Origin: Lojkania enalia
Lineage: Eukaryota; Ascomycota; Dothideomycetes; Pleosporales
Assembly (NCBI GenBank): GCA_010094045.1
Contig: ML986791.1
Span: 56,537 to 78,850, forward strand
DNA: 22,314 bases
Reading direction: 5' to 3'
Part shown: piece by piece, positions 1-12,600 of the stretch
Position numbering within the stretch: the first letter of the stretch is position 1
Layout of the letters: every line of letters begins with the position of its first letter
Translations under genes and position numbers: made by a program
The notes under the pieces: generated by a model
The model's input: only the letters and a program-made list of their open reading frames with translations
What the model was told of the DNA's origin: nothing
Database searches by the model: none

Positions 1-2406
1 TAGGGCTTACTTATCTTTAATCAGCTACTTAATTTCGTATAGAGATGTAGAGAAAAACTTGTTCTCTTTTCTCTTTATATTAAAGTAGAAAGTATTAGCT
101 AAGATAAGAGTAATAATAGAAGAATAGACTTTCTTTAAATCAGGTTTAAACTTTATTATATATAAGCGTATAGGAGCTCTAAACTTATTTAAACTATAAG
201 CTATAAAAGACTAATATAGTTTTAGTAGTCTTAATAGACCTTTAATATAATAGATAGTCGGACTGTAAAACTATTAATACTAGTCCTTTTCTTATAGAGT
301 GTTGCGTTGCTAGATATTTAGTTCTACTTTCTTATTACGTGCTAGCTAAGTTAATTATATAAGAAGAGGAGGTAAAGAATTATAAGTAGTAGAATACTTA
401 GAGGGCTATATAATCTAATTCTTATCTATATCTAGCTGGAGTTGAAAATAATATAACTATTTAATACTAATAATATAATCCTAAATACTTAGGTCTATAA
501 TAATAAATAGATAGTTTTAGATAGTTCTCCTATTAATTTATAGATATAAGTAAATATACTAATTAACTAGAGTTTAGATTTAGTCCTAAAAACCTTTAAT
601 AGTAATTTTAAAGGGTAAATACTATATTAATATATATAGAGCTTAAAAGAGTAATCTAGCTATTATAAAATTAAGAAATAAGAAGCTTTAAGTATTTATA
701 TTAATAAAAGCGTTTAGTTATATACTAACACCTTTTAAATATAAGATAGTAGGAATTTAAAAATACTTTCCTCTAAATAAATACAATAAATCGATGTTTA
801 ATAAATTATACTTATTTAAGTCTAGGATAGAGAATTTCCCTAGACGTTTTTATTTTCTACCTAAAAACTATCTAAATAGTACTTATTTACGTCTAAAAAC
901 TCTTCTTCCTTAATCTTCTCTTATTTAACCTCTATTTCTTATATTTTAAGAACTATATATTTATTTGTAAAATATCCTAGTTTACTATAGTTATAGTAAT
1001 TATTTAGAATTGTATACCTTTTAAGTATAAGAGTCTTACTAGGTTATTAGAGAGCGATTGTAGTAGAATAAGGTATTAATATTAGAGTAGATTAGGGTAG
1101 TATTAGATTATAGGTTACCTTAAATAAACTTTTAGATACTTTCTAGTACTAATCTAAATTTATTTTAGCTACAACCTATAGGCTAATAGTTTATTTTAGG
1201 AGGTTAAGAACGCTCTTCCTTTCTATATTATAGGCTGTTAAGTAGGCGACTATAGCGTTAAAGGAGCCTTTTTATATAAGCTTAAAGCTAAGGTTTAGTA
1301 TCTTTAAGCTGGGGAGAATTTTATTCTATAGGTAGAAGAACTACTTAGATTGGGATACGGATCCCCTAATAGCTATACTAATAAAGTAAGCTTTAAAAGT
1401 TGGAAATACTTCTCCCTTATTTATTCTTAGAACTTAAAACGCCTATTATATCTCTATCTCTTTATTATCTATAATAAAATATAATTATAGAAGTAAAATT
1501 ATTTCTTTAGTATTTTTAAACTAATACTAGTTTAATTCGGCTAGGTATTTTAGTTCTAGATACTCTTTTATAGTACTAGAAGTATATCTCTATACTAATA
1601 CTATACGTATATACTCTATCTAATAGTAATCTATATTAATCTTAAGTCGGTCTAGAATTAAGGCTTGCTATTATTTAAATATAGGTTTACTACTATCTAT
1701 AAGACTTTTAATCTTAGGTATACGTTTAGTAAGGTAGGTTTAAGAGGGCTTAGGAGTAGCTAAGAGGTTTCTTACTAGGGGAGTTATAAAAGTTTCTTAA
1801 TATATTATTAGTACTAATTCGGTAGTTTATAGAAGTTAATTAAAACTAATAGTTCTCTATTATATTAAGTATATAATCTTCTCTTATAAAATTGTAATTT
1901 ATTTCTTAAGAGTTAGTTTACTCTAATTTCCCTCTAAATTAGATAGGTTCTTTATTATAGGCCTTATAAAGAGGGGTCCGCCTATTATAGGGCCCCCTAT
2001 AAGAGGTAACAGTTGTTTTATACGTGTAGATAGAAGTTTACTCTTACTATAACTTACGCGTATATTAGTTCTAGTATAAGAATTAGAAGGTGAATTATAG
2101 TTAGATATTAGCGGTTGCCTCTAATTCTAATAGGTTATTAGTAGTCTCTAAGTTTTTACCTAGATATACTCTATATAGCTTTTCTAAAAGTAATCCTAAT
2201 TATAGGGAATAGAAAGTTCTAAACCTAAAAGCTTTAATTAATAGAAGATCTTTAAAATTCTATCTAAGTAACTAAATAATTTAATATAATAGTATATAAG
2301 TATTATAATCTAAATTAAATTAAGTATATTTTAGACTTAGATATAGTTAAATAAATAATTAATACGATATTATTAAAGAGGCTGTTACTAGTAGTATTAA
2401 GTTCTT
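1..2406 (-). mobile_element. RIP-degraded Ty3/Gypsy retrotransposon, internal 5' part (gag to protease/RT linker)
   Basis: This very AT-rich block has stop codons in all frames and reads as a minus-strand retrotransposon interior running leftwards out of the window. It directly follows the LTR at 2407-2690, which is therefore the 5' LTR. On the minus strand a gag-type zinc-knuckle relic is visible near 961-1007, with the Cys and His positions now mostly Tyr, as expected from RIP G-to-A changes. Nearer the window edge, the minus-strand reading around 1-130 resembles the linker between protease and reverse transcriptase of fungal Gypsy elements, but weakly. No intact reading frame survives, so it is a dead copy. 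Assignment to Ty3/Gypsy rests mostly on the shared LTR with the right-hand element, whose integrase is recognisable. Confidence 0.65.
961..1007 (-). pseudogene. Decayed gag CCHC zinc-knuckle
   Basis: The minus-strand translation gives the pattern Y-Y-N-Y-S-K-L-G-Y-F-x-x-K-Y. It matches the spacing of a retroviral-type zinc knuckle (C-x2-C-x4-H-x4-C) in which TGT/TGC and CAC/CAT codons have become TAT/TAC. The K-L-G-Y-F core is the most recognisable part. This places the gag C-terminus here and sets the element's direction (minus strand). Confidence 0.5.
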
Positions 2407-2690
2407 CTATATAATATAATAGTATAGATAAGATAATAGGTCTAAATATAGTATAAATCTACTTAAAGGTATATAGAAGTATATAGAAGTTTAGGGACCT
2501 AGGAATTCTATTAACACCTATAGGCCTTGTACGAAAGGATATAGAAGAACTACTAAGCTACTTATAAGAGAGTATACAACTATATACGGAAGGGAAAAGA
2601 GGCGGAGTTAGGGGTAGAATAAGATAAGCGAAAAGCTTTAGGATAAGGTTATATATAAAGCTTTTCGTGGAACGATTTCTTCGCATCGTT
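2407..2690 (-). repeat. LTR copy 1 (5' LTR of the left Gypsy element)
   Basis: About 284 bp aligns almost end to end, in the same orientation, with 19524-19811. Unchanged blocks include AGCTACTTATAAGAGAGTAT. By eye the differences in the main body are almost all transitions (C/T or G/A), and each copy carries some of the mutated bases, so both were hit by RIP. Homology stops near 2407 on one side and becomes ragged around 2680-2690 on the other. Boundaries are good to roughly 10 bp. Confidence 0.75.
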
Positions 2691-2875
2691 ATATATATAA
2701 GAGCGAAATATAATTCTATAAAGTTGAGTAGAGAGTTGTTAATATTATATATTAAAAGCTATAGTAGTATATTATACGCTCTTAAATTAGTCTAATTTAT
2801 ACGCCTATAAGGTAAGCTTAATTCTACCTTCTTATTAAATTAATAGAAGGTTATATTATAGATTTATTATAGTTG
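2691..2875. other. AT-rich unassigned stretch at the island border
   Basis: This is AT-rich, RIP-like sequence between the left LTR and the moderate-GC island. An 8-bp inverted pair (TAAGAGCG near 2699 and CGCTCTTA near 2779) is the only structure seen. It does not match the right-hand block by eye and no coding signal is visible. The base composition changes abruptly at about 2875-2885. Confidence 0.4.
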
Positions 2876-4195
2876 ACACTAACATAAATAGCCTTGATCT
2901 CCATAGATATGAATCAACACCGTTTCTCCTCCGAAACTTTACAATTAGTCCTATCGCCTCTAGCCAAGGAACGAACAAGCACATAGATTATCTTGCTCAT
3001 TCTGCTACCATTGCTTCGCCTCCTCGGTAGTTGTCGGATATGGCAAACCAATTGACAGATTAGAAGCTATTTTGCACTTCATTAGGATGACAGGTTTGGG
3101 GTAGATGAGACCTTGTTCAAACTAAACTTTGTAGTAATTAATTTGTGGTATCGATTTCACTCTGGCATTTCTATTTGAGGTTCATCAATATAGGCATGCT
3201 ATGAGATGTCTCATGGCAATGTGGCCGGTGGTAAGAGGGTGGTGATTAGTGATGAGTAGGGAAAAATACTCACTGCGCCTTCTTGCGCGATGCACATATA
3301 TTCACAAGCATACAGGTCACCACCCTTGTGAGCTAGGAGGGGGATAGCTGTCGCAAGGAAATGAGAGATATAATGACTGCGGCAGGCCTCATATTCATAG
3401 TAAGAAGTTTTGTTTGAGGTTAAGAGTCAGACTGAGGGACCGAGTTGAGCATAATATAAGTAGTCGCTACACAAGACAGTCGCAGTAGTAGTTGTTGTGC
3501 GATGGAGAGGCCAATTGGGATATATGGCAGTCCTTATATATTGAAGGCTGCTTCTAGACGTGAGGTAGTTGTTCATAAAACGCGCCAAGAGAGAGGAATA
3601 GTCAAAGGGAGCTGCTCCGAACCCCGTAGAGATACGGTCGAAAGAGGTTTTAATCTAAGCTATAATACCTTACGTTGCATGAGCCACAAAGGATGTGATG
3701 ACTTGTGGACAAATTGGAACAAGGGATCTGGCGACATAGCTCAACATAAGGTACCGGATGCTGCACGGCTCAAGTGTGTCAATTGTCTTCTGTAGAAATT
3801 GGATGGGCGACTAATGGAGAAACATGATTAAAATATTTAACAACGATCCAGGCATTAAGTGAAAACGGTAGGTAGAGACAGCGAGTGGGTGCTGGCGCAA
3901 TAGGAGTTCTTCAGAGGGAATGACCTCTAATCCTTGGAGCCTTGGTAATGTAGTCGCATGATATTGGGAGACATTATTGGTGACACTGGAGTAACAAAGG
4001 TTTAAGGTGATTGGCGGCCCCAGAGCTATTAGACGGGTTTGGGGGTTGCTCCCGGCGATGTGGTACCTAGCTCGCATAGTTCCGAAATTTCTAGACATAT
4101 TAAAAGGAAGAGATCTAATAACATGCGAGGGAAAAGGTAAATATTTGGCACGTGAAGCATAAGAAATATTTAGAAAACGGTAAGATGCGAACGCG
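2876..4195. other. Gene-free stretch downstream of the reductase gene
   Basis: This 1.3 kb segment has ordinary base composition and no reading frame I can support. Two open stretches of about 95 codons (3502-3795 on plus, 3811-4098 on minus) lack recognisable domains and look like chance. A 25-codon ORF begins at ATG 2909 and could be a relic. The segment includes the 3' flank of the reductase gene, which ends at 4196 on the minus strand. Confidence 0.4.
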
Positions 4196-5305
4196 TCATA
4201 TTCTACTCTTCATCTGCGGGTTTTGGTGACTCTGTTGAGCCATGCGGAGCAAGGCATACAGGCTCTGCAGCCTAGGTAGATCGAAACCCCTTTCCCTCGC
4301 CATTCGGATGGGGTTACCGAGAATAACTTCTAGCTCCATAGTCTTGCCCTGCTCCCAGTCCAACGCCATGCTGGGTTTGCTTCCACTTATATTCTTCTGG
4401 GTACTGCGCAGTATCCGCTCAGGGGTAGCAAATTCTTTGGGGAACGGTGTGCCCAGTATCTTGGGCGCAGACTCAAAAATCTCTTCCATGACACCTTTGA
4501 GGTGGATATACAGCTCCTCATCATTGACCATGGCGTTGTTAGAGACGCAGCCGGCCAGAACCGACGAAGGATTCATCGACGCATTGATGGCAATCTTGTG
4601 CCACCGGATTAGCTGGAGCTTGGAATGGTCATAGGCTTCCGCGTCCTTGATACCGCCCGCCTTTAGAAGCCTGATGAACTTGTCGTTCAGCTCGACTATA
4701 CGGGCGTCAGAAGGCTTGGCGCTGCCCGTGTCGAGATGCGGGAGCCACGGACCGCTATTGATCCGGGTCCAGCGGTTGTGCTTGATCTTGCCATGGAGCG
4801 GCTGAGCGCAGCTTGCGATGGTTACAGCGGTGCAAATGGCGGCCCCCGGAAAGCGGTTGGCGTATGGGGCTTCCACACCCAAGCCGTTCTGGATCAGCAC
4901 AATAGCCGTCGGCTTGCTCACCAGGCCCTCCAGTATCGCCGAGTCGTCGCTGAGGTCAGGTAGAGCCTTTGTGCTCACGACGATGTAGTCCCATTGTATT
5001 CCACTCGCGCGGGCCTCGGTGGAGTTGGCGAATGTGTTCGCAGGCGTGAACGTGTAGTCGCCGAACTGCGGGGAGGTGATGCTGAAGCCGCTGGCCTTGA
5101 CACTCTGGTAATTTGACCGGCATATGACAGACACGTGCGTTTCGGGAGCATGGGCTAGTCGGGAGGCGTAGAATGCCCCAATGGCACCAGCGCCGACGAT
5201 GAGGATCCGCGTGGGCATCGGCGTAGAGCTGAGAAGTGGTGGTGTCGCCCGTCCTTCACGACGCAACACTCGGCTCGTGGAGGCTCTGCCGATGGCGCGG
5301 GCCAA
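4196..5305 (-). CDS. Ketopantoate reductase (2-dehydropantoate 2-reductase) family protein
   Basis: The product is predicted to be an NADPH-dependent reductase of the ApbA/PanE family; the founding members reduce 2-dehydropantoate to pantoate. Numbered from the first ATG (369 residues), it has the Rossmann loop GAGAIG (38-43), the NGLG turn (140-143), the catalytic-lysine motif W-H-K-I-A-I-N-A-S-M-N-P with K237, N241 and N245, and a C-terminal motif with E324 matching the family's conserved Glu. The fold is complete and unbroken, with no intron. The Rossmann strand starts right after Met30, so the likelier start is at 5218 (340 residues); a CCAAT box at 5330-5334 sits about 115 bp upstream of it. 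The extra 29 residues of the longer form are Arg/Ser-rich and could be a mitochondrial presequence. It is transcribed divergently from the PKS across 1.35 kb. Fungal genomes hold many family members of unknown substrate, so a role in tailoring the polyketide is inference. Confidence 0.88.
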   Translation of the reverse strand: MARAIGRASTSRVLRREGRATPPLLSSTPMPTRILIVGAGAIGAFYASRLAHAPETHVSVICRSNYQSVKASGFSITSPQFGDYTFTPANTFANSTEARASGIQWDYIVVSTKALPDLSDDSAILEGLVSKPTAIVLIQNGLGVEAPYANRFPGAAICTAVTIASCAQPLHGKIKHNRWTRINSGPWLPHLDTGSAKPSDARIVELNDKFIRLLKAGGIKDAEAYDHSKLQLIRWHKIAINASMNPSSVLAGCVSNNAMVNDEELYIHLKGVMEEIFESAPKILGTPFPKEFATPERILRSTQKNISGSKPSMALDWEQGKTMELEVILGNPIRMARERGFDLPRLQSLYALLRMAQQSHQNPQMKSRI

Positions 5306-5639
5306 CTATTTTTCCTTGCTCTGCTCCTACCAATAGCCAACAGCGAGAGACAGTTTGAGAGTGCAACGCCAGCTGTGAGCTGCTTAAGAATCTCCCCTGA
5401 TCGCGCGTTTCTAACCACCTTCAAGCCCTCCCCAGCTTGGTACGCCACCCGCACAGGTGCTGTCAACGGAGCTGGGGAAATTGCGGTCAGATCTTGGCAC
5501 CTAAATACCCTAGTCTAAGTACGGTTAGCGCAGTCGCGACCGCAGATTCCCAGGGCTCGCGCCTTGACATCGCCCTCTTCCAAGATTCCATTTCCCTTTT
5601 CCGCCTCGCTACGCTCTCTTCACATCTCCAGGCCATTTT

Positions 5640-6130
5640 CCCAATCCTCCAATCAAGCAGGTCCTAATCATCATGGACTGCCTTCCAACAAGCCACATTC
5701 GTCGCGAGTACTACTCAATACTCTTTTACGCAACCAATTATCTTGGTCTGCCTCCTCGCTAGGGTTCGCTTTTATGTGCGTTTACTTGCGGCTTATGCTG
5801 TTAAACTCTTCATTGATGTGTTTGCATAGCCCTCATTAGGTCATCGCCCGCACATTACTGTCGGCGTGATACCGTTAAACCTTGCTGGCGAGGCCTGTTT
5901 GTATAATTTTCCGGAGACTAATTCCATGCGTTTGATGCTACGCCGGAACACTATTGGTCCGATCGCTAGAATGAGTTTGACCAAGTCCACTCACCGCGTG
6001 CGTCCGGCGCCCTTCTTATTACCGGGCTTTCACCGCACAATGACTGTGGCGTTAAGTAGTGTGGAAAGCATTCCCCACATATCCATGGATTCGCACTTCT
6101 GGATTCATCGATCCAAATCACAAACACTTT
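5640..6130 (-). pseudogene. Possible decayed coding sequence, unidentified
   Basis: On the minus strand several protein-like stretches appear in different frames. One includes VKLILAIGPIVFRRSIKRME and runs on for about 25 residues towards lower coordinates; another, further downstream, contains HIKANPSEEADQDNW. Stops and frame changes separate them. They could be remains of one gene that lost function, or exons of a gene I cannot join. The plus strand is also partly open across the region (5866-6249), so chance cannot be excluded. I do not recognise a family. Confidence 0.2.
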
Positions 6131-6516
6131 ATACCTTGCATACTTCACTAAAGACGCATCATTATCAATACCGAACAAATACCAATTATATCATAGAAGA
6201 GGTCATCATCGGTTTTGACCTCGATTTGCCTAGCTATTTTTACCCCTAGCATTGTGCTTCTCCATAAGAACAGAGGTATCTTTTCCAGTAGGTATCTTTG
6301 AGACACATAGTTCACGGACATCGTGGGATGTTCCACCCTCGAGTACGGCACGCCGGCGTCGTTCCCCCATCCTATCCGTGACGAATTATCCGGCAAACTC
6401 GCTCAAATTCTCGAAGTGGCGCAGTCTAGGTCTGTTTTGTAGTGGCTCGGTCGACATCAGCTATTTCCACCTGTTCCGTCCCCACTACGCAATTCTCAGA
6501 ATCACAAACATTCCTT

Positions 6517-6533
6517 AACAATATAATATTGTT
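6517..6533. promoter_or_regulatory. Imperfect palindrome upstream of the PKS
   Basis: AACAATAT and ATATTGTT form exact 8-bp inverted arms around a single A. It lies about 130 bp before the PKS start codon, a plausible place for a dimeric regulator or a core promoter element. Its AT-rich composition also makes chance possible. Confidence 0.25.
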
Positions 6534-6660
6534 TCAATACAATACCCGATCCCGTAGAGCTACCTCCCAAGCTATAAAGAACGCTGTTATCGCTCACACC
6601 TTTATAGCCTATCCGGCACATTTCCTCCCCTAGGATTTCTTCAGCATTTACTATACTCGA

Positions 6661-9600
6661 ATGTCGTTATCCGCTTCAGAGCCACATTCTCATCCCCGAA
6701 CCTGTGATCAAACGTTTCGAATGGCTGAAACATTACCTCAATCAATCGCCATCATTGGTAGTGCATGCCGACTCCCCGGCAATGCTTCGAGTCCTTCGAG
6801 GTTGTGGGAGCTTTTGCGGAATCCCCGAGATATACGAAAAGAAGCACCGCACGACCGATTCTCCTGGGAGGGTATCTACCGACTAGACGGCCTTCATGGT
6901 TCGACAAGTACAAAAGATGGTTATTGGCTTTCTGAGAATATACGACAATTCGATCCTCAATTCTTTAACATCAATGCCGCCCAGGCCAAATCGATCGATC
7001 CTCAACACCGACTTCTCCTTGAGAACGTGTTTGAAGCTATGGAGTCTGCTGGACTTACCCTTGAAGCCTCGCAAGGGAGCAACACTGGCGTTTACGTTGG
7101 GATGATGAACGGAGAATATGCTGATAATGGTACACAAGATATTGAAGCGTGCACCGACCAACTTATGACTATCGGCACTGCGAGGAGTCTTGCATCCAAC
7201 CGAATTTCTTATACTTTTGACTTCAGAGGCCCATCTATGACAATAGATACTGCCTGCTCATCTAGCTTAATGGCAGTGCACCTTGCAGTATCCGCATTGC
7301 GCCAGGGAGAATGCAAAATTGCATTTGCATGTGGCGCAAACCTAAACCTAACACCCCATAACTTTGTGTCATTAGCAAGGATGAACATGATCAGCCCTGA
7401 TGGACAAAGCAAAATGTTCGACGAATCAGCCAATGGGTATGGAAGGAGCGAAGGTGTTGCGGTTGTATGTTTGAAACTTCTAGAAGAAGCTATTAAAGAT
7501 GGTGACCACATCGAATGCATTATTCGACAAACTGGTACGAGCCAGGACGGGCGGACAAAGGGTATCACGCAACCTAGTGCAAAAGCCCAAACAGACTTGA
7601 TCAGCAAAACCTATTGGAGTATTGGGCTAGACCCGACACTAGCCAGTTCGAGGCCACAATTCTTCGAGGCTCACGGGACTGGAACTCCCGCAGGTGACCC
7701 TCTAGAAGCCCAAGCAATTGAAGCTGCTTTCTTTCCATCCCACCGAGAGTATGCCGAAGACGAATTCATCTATGTCGGATCTATCAAATCCATAATCGGC
7801 CATACCGAAGGTACTGCTGGGATCGCTGGGCTCCTCAAGGCTTCGCTAGCTATACAACATGCAATGATCCCTCCCAATATGTTATTCGACAGGATGAATC
7901 CTAACGTTGCCCCATTTACAAGGCATCTTCGATTGGTCACTGGGCCGACCCTCTGGCCGAACGTGCCTTTCGGCTGCCCAAGGAGGGCATCGGTCAACAG
8001 TTTTGGATTCGGTGGTAGTAATGTGGTTGTGATCATCGAGAGTTATGACTATAACTGCCACTCCCTGTTGCATCTTCCGCCTCCTGGCTCTAATATCGCT
8101 GACGAATTGCCTCTATTCACGCCATTCACGTTTTCGGGTGTATCGGAGGGAGCCCTTTTAGCCACATTGAACGGCTATCACAAGTATCTTCATGAGCTCA
8201 AAACTCCTATTTTTGCTAGGGATCTTGCTTTTACTTTGCAATGTAAGCGTTCCCACTTCGCATTCAAGTACACCATATCCGCAACTGGTCTATCAGATCT
8301 TCACAAGCAGCTCAGACAGGTTATGGAAACGGTGTCCGGCAGCGAAGATATGCATATTGGAATTCGATCTTCCCCCAATTCACATCCGCGTATCATGGGA
8401 GTGTTCACTGGACAGGGCGCCCAATGGGCTGCAATGGGCAAAGTATTGCTTGACCGGTCAGCCTACGCAAGGCAAATCATAGAGAAACTCGATTCACATC
8501 TATCCTTATTACCAGAAGGGGATCGTCCAAAGTGGAGGCTTGCGGAAGAATTAAGGATCCAAAGCAACACATCCCGCCTAGATGAGGCGACGTATTCTCA
8601 ACCTGCCACGGCCGCAATTCAAATTCTCCTAGTCAATCTTCTGAAAGTTGCCGGGGTTCATCTTCACACAGTTGTTGGTCACTCATCCGGTGAGATCGGG
8701 GCAGCTTATGCGGCTGAGCTCCTCAGCGCTGAAGATGCAATTCGTATTGCCTATTATAGAGGCCTCCACGCAGAGCTTGCGGCCGGAAATGATGGTCAAC
8801 CTGGCGCGATGTTAGCTACTTCTCTGAACGGTGGTCAAGCCGAGGAGCTTTGCAGCCTCCCCGAATTCGAGGGTCGCATTGTCCCTGCTGCATATACTAG
8901 CTCTTCCCTTGTCACACTTTCTGGAGATGCGGATGCGATCTATCAAGCACGGGAAAAGCTAATAAACAAAAAAGTGTTCGCAAGGATACTTAGAATCACA
9001 AAGGCATATCATTCTCACCATATGGAGCCATGTGCGGAAACCTACTTTCAATCCCTGGAGCAGTGTGGCATGGTACCAAGGAAGCCCCCTAAAGATGCTC
9101 CCACCTGGTTTTCAAGTGTTTACTCTGGTAGATGCATGAACAATGCCCGAGATCTAAGTGCCTCCTATTGGGTTGAGAACCTTTTATGCCCAGTGCAGTT
9201 TTCTAAGGCAATCACAGCGTCCGTATCAGACGGATTCCCTGATATAATACTCGAATTTGGACCGCACCCCGTTCTCGAGAGGCCAGTTAAGCAGACCATT
9301 GGACTCTCTACAGAAACTTCAATTCCGTTCATTGGTCTCTTAAAAAAGGGTCATGACTCCGTAGTCAGCTTGTCGGACGCTTTAGGTACCATATGGACAC
9401 ATTTTGGCAACAGTGCAGTCAAATTCGAAAACTATGACAAGGCGCTCGGCGGCCAGTCTTCAAAGTTGGTCAAAGGATTACCAACCTATCCCTGGCAAAA
9501 TGACAAGGAGTACTGGTGGGAGAGCCGCTTCCTCCGGAGCCGGTTCAACAATGCTCTGCCTCCAACAGAACTCATCGGAGAAACTCCCGTTCTTAGTGCA

Positions 9601-12600
9601 TCTCATGAGTCGAAATGGCGCCGATTTCTAAATCCAAAAGAGGTCCCCTGGCTTCTCGAGCATAAGATCAATGGGAAGGCCCTTTTGCCAGCTGCGGCGT
9701 ATATAGTCATGGTGGCAACAGCTGCGTTACGCCTATTCTGGTCCCGTGGAATCGAGATGACCGAGGTCAAAGACATCATCTTCATATCACCTATCGTCTT
9801 TCACGATGACAACACTGCCATTGAAACAATTATAACTTTCGAGAATATAACCGCGGATTTCCATAAGGCGAAGACTGATTTCTTCATTGACTTCGGCGAT
9901 CGGGAAATGAATAACGATCTTAGGACAGCTGCTCGCGGAAAGCTCGATATCCGTTTCGGTCCAGATCTTGATCGAGCTTGGCCAAAACAACTATCTCAGC
10001 ACTCTAATTTGAAGACCGTTGATGCAGACTACTTTTATAGGACCGTCTCCTGTAATGGGTATGCGTATTATGGCCCGTTCCGAGCCATTACTTCTGCAAA
10101 GCGGCGGATGGACTTTGTCACTGGAACCATCCGTGTCATACCTTATGAGATGATTATGCATCCGGCTATATTGGACGCTTTGCTTCATGCTTCACTGCTT
10201 GCTCGAGAATTCCCGAGCGACTCTGGTTCGCCACGAGTATACGTTCCATCGCACGTCCGTTCTATCAAGATCTTTCCAGTCCGATGCAGCGAGATTACCA
10301 CTAATTGTGAATTGCTTTCATTCGATGTTTCACGAACAGGCAATCAGGAATATAGCGGTGTTTTGTATGCTGGAAAAGGCAAGGAGACACTAGTTCAGGT
10401 CGACCAATTCTGTACAGCGCCCTTCCAGAAGCATACTCACGAGGATGATGTGAAGATGTTCACGGAAATTTCGTGGCGGCCGTATGTTCCAACTATAGAG
10501 TCTTTATCCTCAATGTTTAAACCAACCTCCAAGCACTTCCAGCAAGTCTCTGCTGCTGAGCGTGTGGTGCTTTTTCATCTTCGAATGCTCAACAAATCCG
10601 TCTCGCATACTGAGGAGCGACGCGCAGGTTTTCCAATGCGATGTCTTCTCCGCTTTGCTCGTGTGGCATTGTGGGAAACTGCACTTGGCCTGAATGCCTG
10701 GGCACAGACAGAATGGCTCCAAGATACTGAGAAGGAAATAGAAGAAATCGTCCAACAGCATTCCGACGTCATCGATTTTCAAGTAGTTGAAGCTTTGGGG
10801 AAAGCTTACCCACGAATTTTATGCCATGAAATGACAGCCATTGATACCCTCATGGAAGACAACATGTTGAACCGACTCTATGCGGAGGGTCTCGGCTTTC
10901 GTGAGGCAAATGGCTGGCTATCTCACTTTGTTCAGATCATCACCAACCGGTCTCCACGCTTGCGAATCCTCGAAGTTGGGGCTGGGACAGGTTCTGTTAC
11001 AGCACGAATCCTGGATACCTGTCCGTTCGCGTCTTATACATTTACCGATGTCTCTACGAGTTTCCTCGGTCCAGCGAAGGTGCAATTTAGTCGTCATATC
11101 GATAACATGAGCTTTAGAACCTTGGATTTGGATCAGGATCCTATGCAGCAAGGCTTCCTGCCCGGTTCTTTTGAGATCATTGTCGCAGCAAATGTGCTAC
11201 ACATTTCAGCTGACGTCAAAGCCAGCTTACAACGATTACGACCTTTGCTTCGCCCTGGAGGATATTTGCTGTGTCTAGAACTGTCAGAGCGTCTTCCACT
11301 GCGGATGGTGTTTGCAATGGGTGGGCTCTCTGGCTGGTGGATTGGGCATGAAACGGGCCGGGCGTGGTCTCCTGCATTGAGCGAGCACCAGTGGAACCAA
11401 CTTCTCAAAGAAGTAGGTTTCTCAGGAATTGACTGCATTACGCCAATTATGGATGATATCATGTACCCAAATCGGGTCTTCTGCACACAAGCAATCGATG
11501 ATAGAATGATGTCACTTCGGGAGCCCCTGAAGTTTAGATCAGTAAAGAGCCAGGAATGTCTTATTATTGGTGGAGATCAGTCCAAGCACGCAAACCTGAT
11601 TTCCGACATCACTTCGTTACTATCGCCAGCTTTCCGAAATGTACTCTACCTCTCCAAGTTTGAAGACATCGTGGATTGCAAGAATATTCCCTCTACGGTG
11701 TTATCACTACTTGAACTTGACCAGCCTGTGTTCAAAGACATGAATTCATCGAAATGGACCGCCCTACAGAAACTATTGAGCGAAGCAACAGATATATTCT
11801 GGGTCACCACAGGGACACAAACGCCAAAGAATCAAGATGCAGCATATGGTAATATGATGATTGGGCTAGGCCGCACCGTTCGACACGAATTCAATCACCT
11901 CCGAATAATTTTCTTCGACGTGGAAAAGCCTGATTCCGCTCATGCTCACACTATCAGCACGTTTATGCTTCGCTGGCATATGATCGGCCAATGGGCAAAA
12001 CAGGGGTGGACAGACGATACCCTTTTCCCACCGGACCATGAATTCGCTTGGAGCAACAATACCCTCTACATTCCGAGGCTTGTGACTTCAAAGCCACGTA
12101 ATGAGCGCTATAACTCAAAATATCGCCATATACCGAAAGCTGTAGACCCCCATATATCGCCAGTTGAAGTCCATTTCGAGGAGACAATGGATCAGAGCAA
12201 ATCTAATATCAAAGGGAAATATGATATTCGTGAAGTGCCTCGTATCCTCAACGGTTTCACCACGCAAGATAGGCTATTGGTAAAAATGGCATATTCGACT
12301 GTCTTCGCGATTAAAATCCAAGGAATGGGGTTTCTTTTCGCTGGACTTGGAACCCTCAGCAATGGGAAATCTTCAATAGTTCTATCTTCCTCTATCACCT
12401 CCCTACCCGAAATTCCACGACACTCTGTTCATCCATGCAACCCTACCGTCCGACCTGGAAAGTATTATTTGCATGCTTTCGCGGCGAACTTAGTTGCCGA
12501 ACGAGTTTTAAGCTCCCGCCTTCCTGGCTCAATTCTCGTCATATCCCATGATCCACTTACAATGACGTTAATCCAATTAAAAGTAGTCAAGCGTGGTGGT

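Larger units (their letters stand above)
5306..6660. promoter_or_regulatory. Shared upstream region of the divergent reductase and PKS genes
   Basis: About 1.35 kb separates the two divergent starts, so both promoters must lie here. A CCAAT box is at 5330-5334, on the reductase side. An imperfect palindrome sits at 6517-6533, about 130 bp before the PKS ATG, and the last 200 bp before that ATG contain pyrimidine-rich patches. No clear TATA box was seen for either gene. The middle of the region (about 5640-6130) may contain decayed coding sequence, listed separately. Confidence 0.45.

Noticed and set aside
3502..3795. Open frame of 97 codons on the plus strand
   Set aside because: No recognisable domain, no intron or promoter support, and composition like chance; no claim made.
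3811..4098. Open frame of 95 codons on the minus strand, just downstream of the reductase
   Set aside because: No family resemblance; the sequence looks random, and an ORF of this length is expected by chance.
4242..4963. Plus-strand open frames within the reductase gene
   Set aside because: They are antisense to a well-supported coding sequence and have no domains.
5866..6249. 127-codon plus-strand frame upstream of the PKS
   Set aside because: The opposite strand reads more like protein here, and the plus frame has no recognisable motif; treated as part of a possible decayed region.
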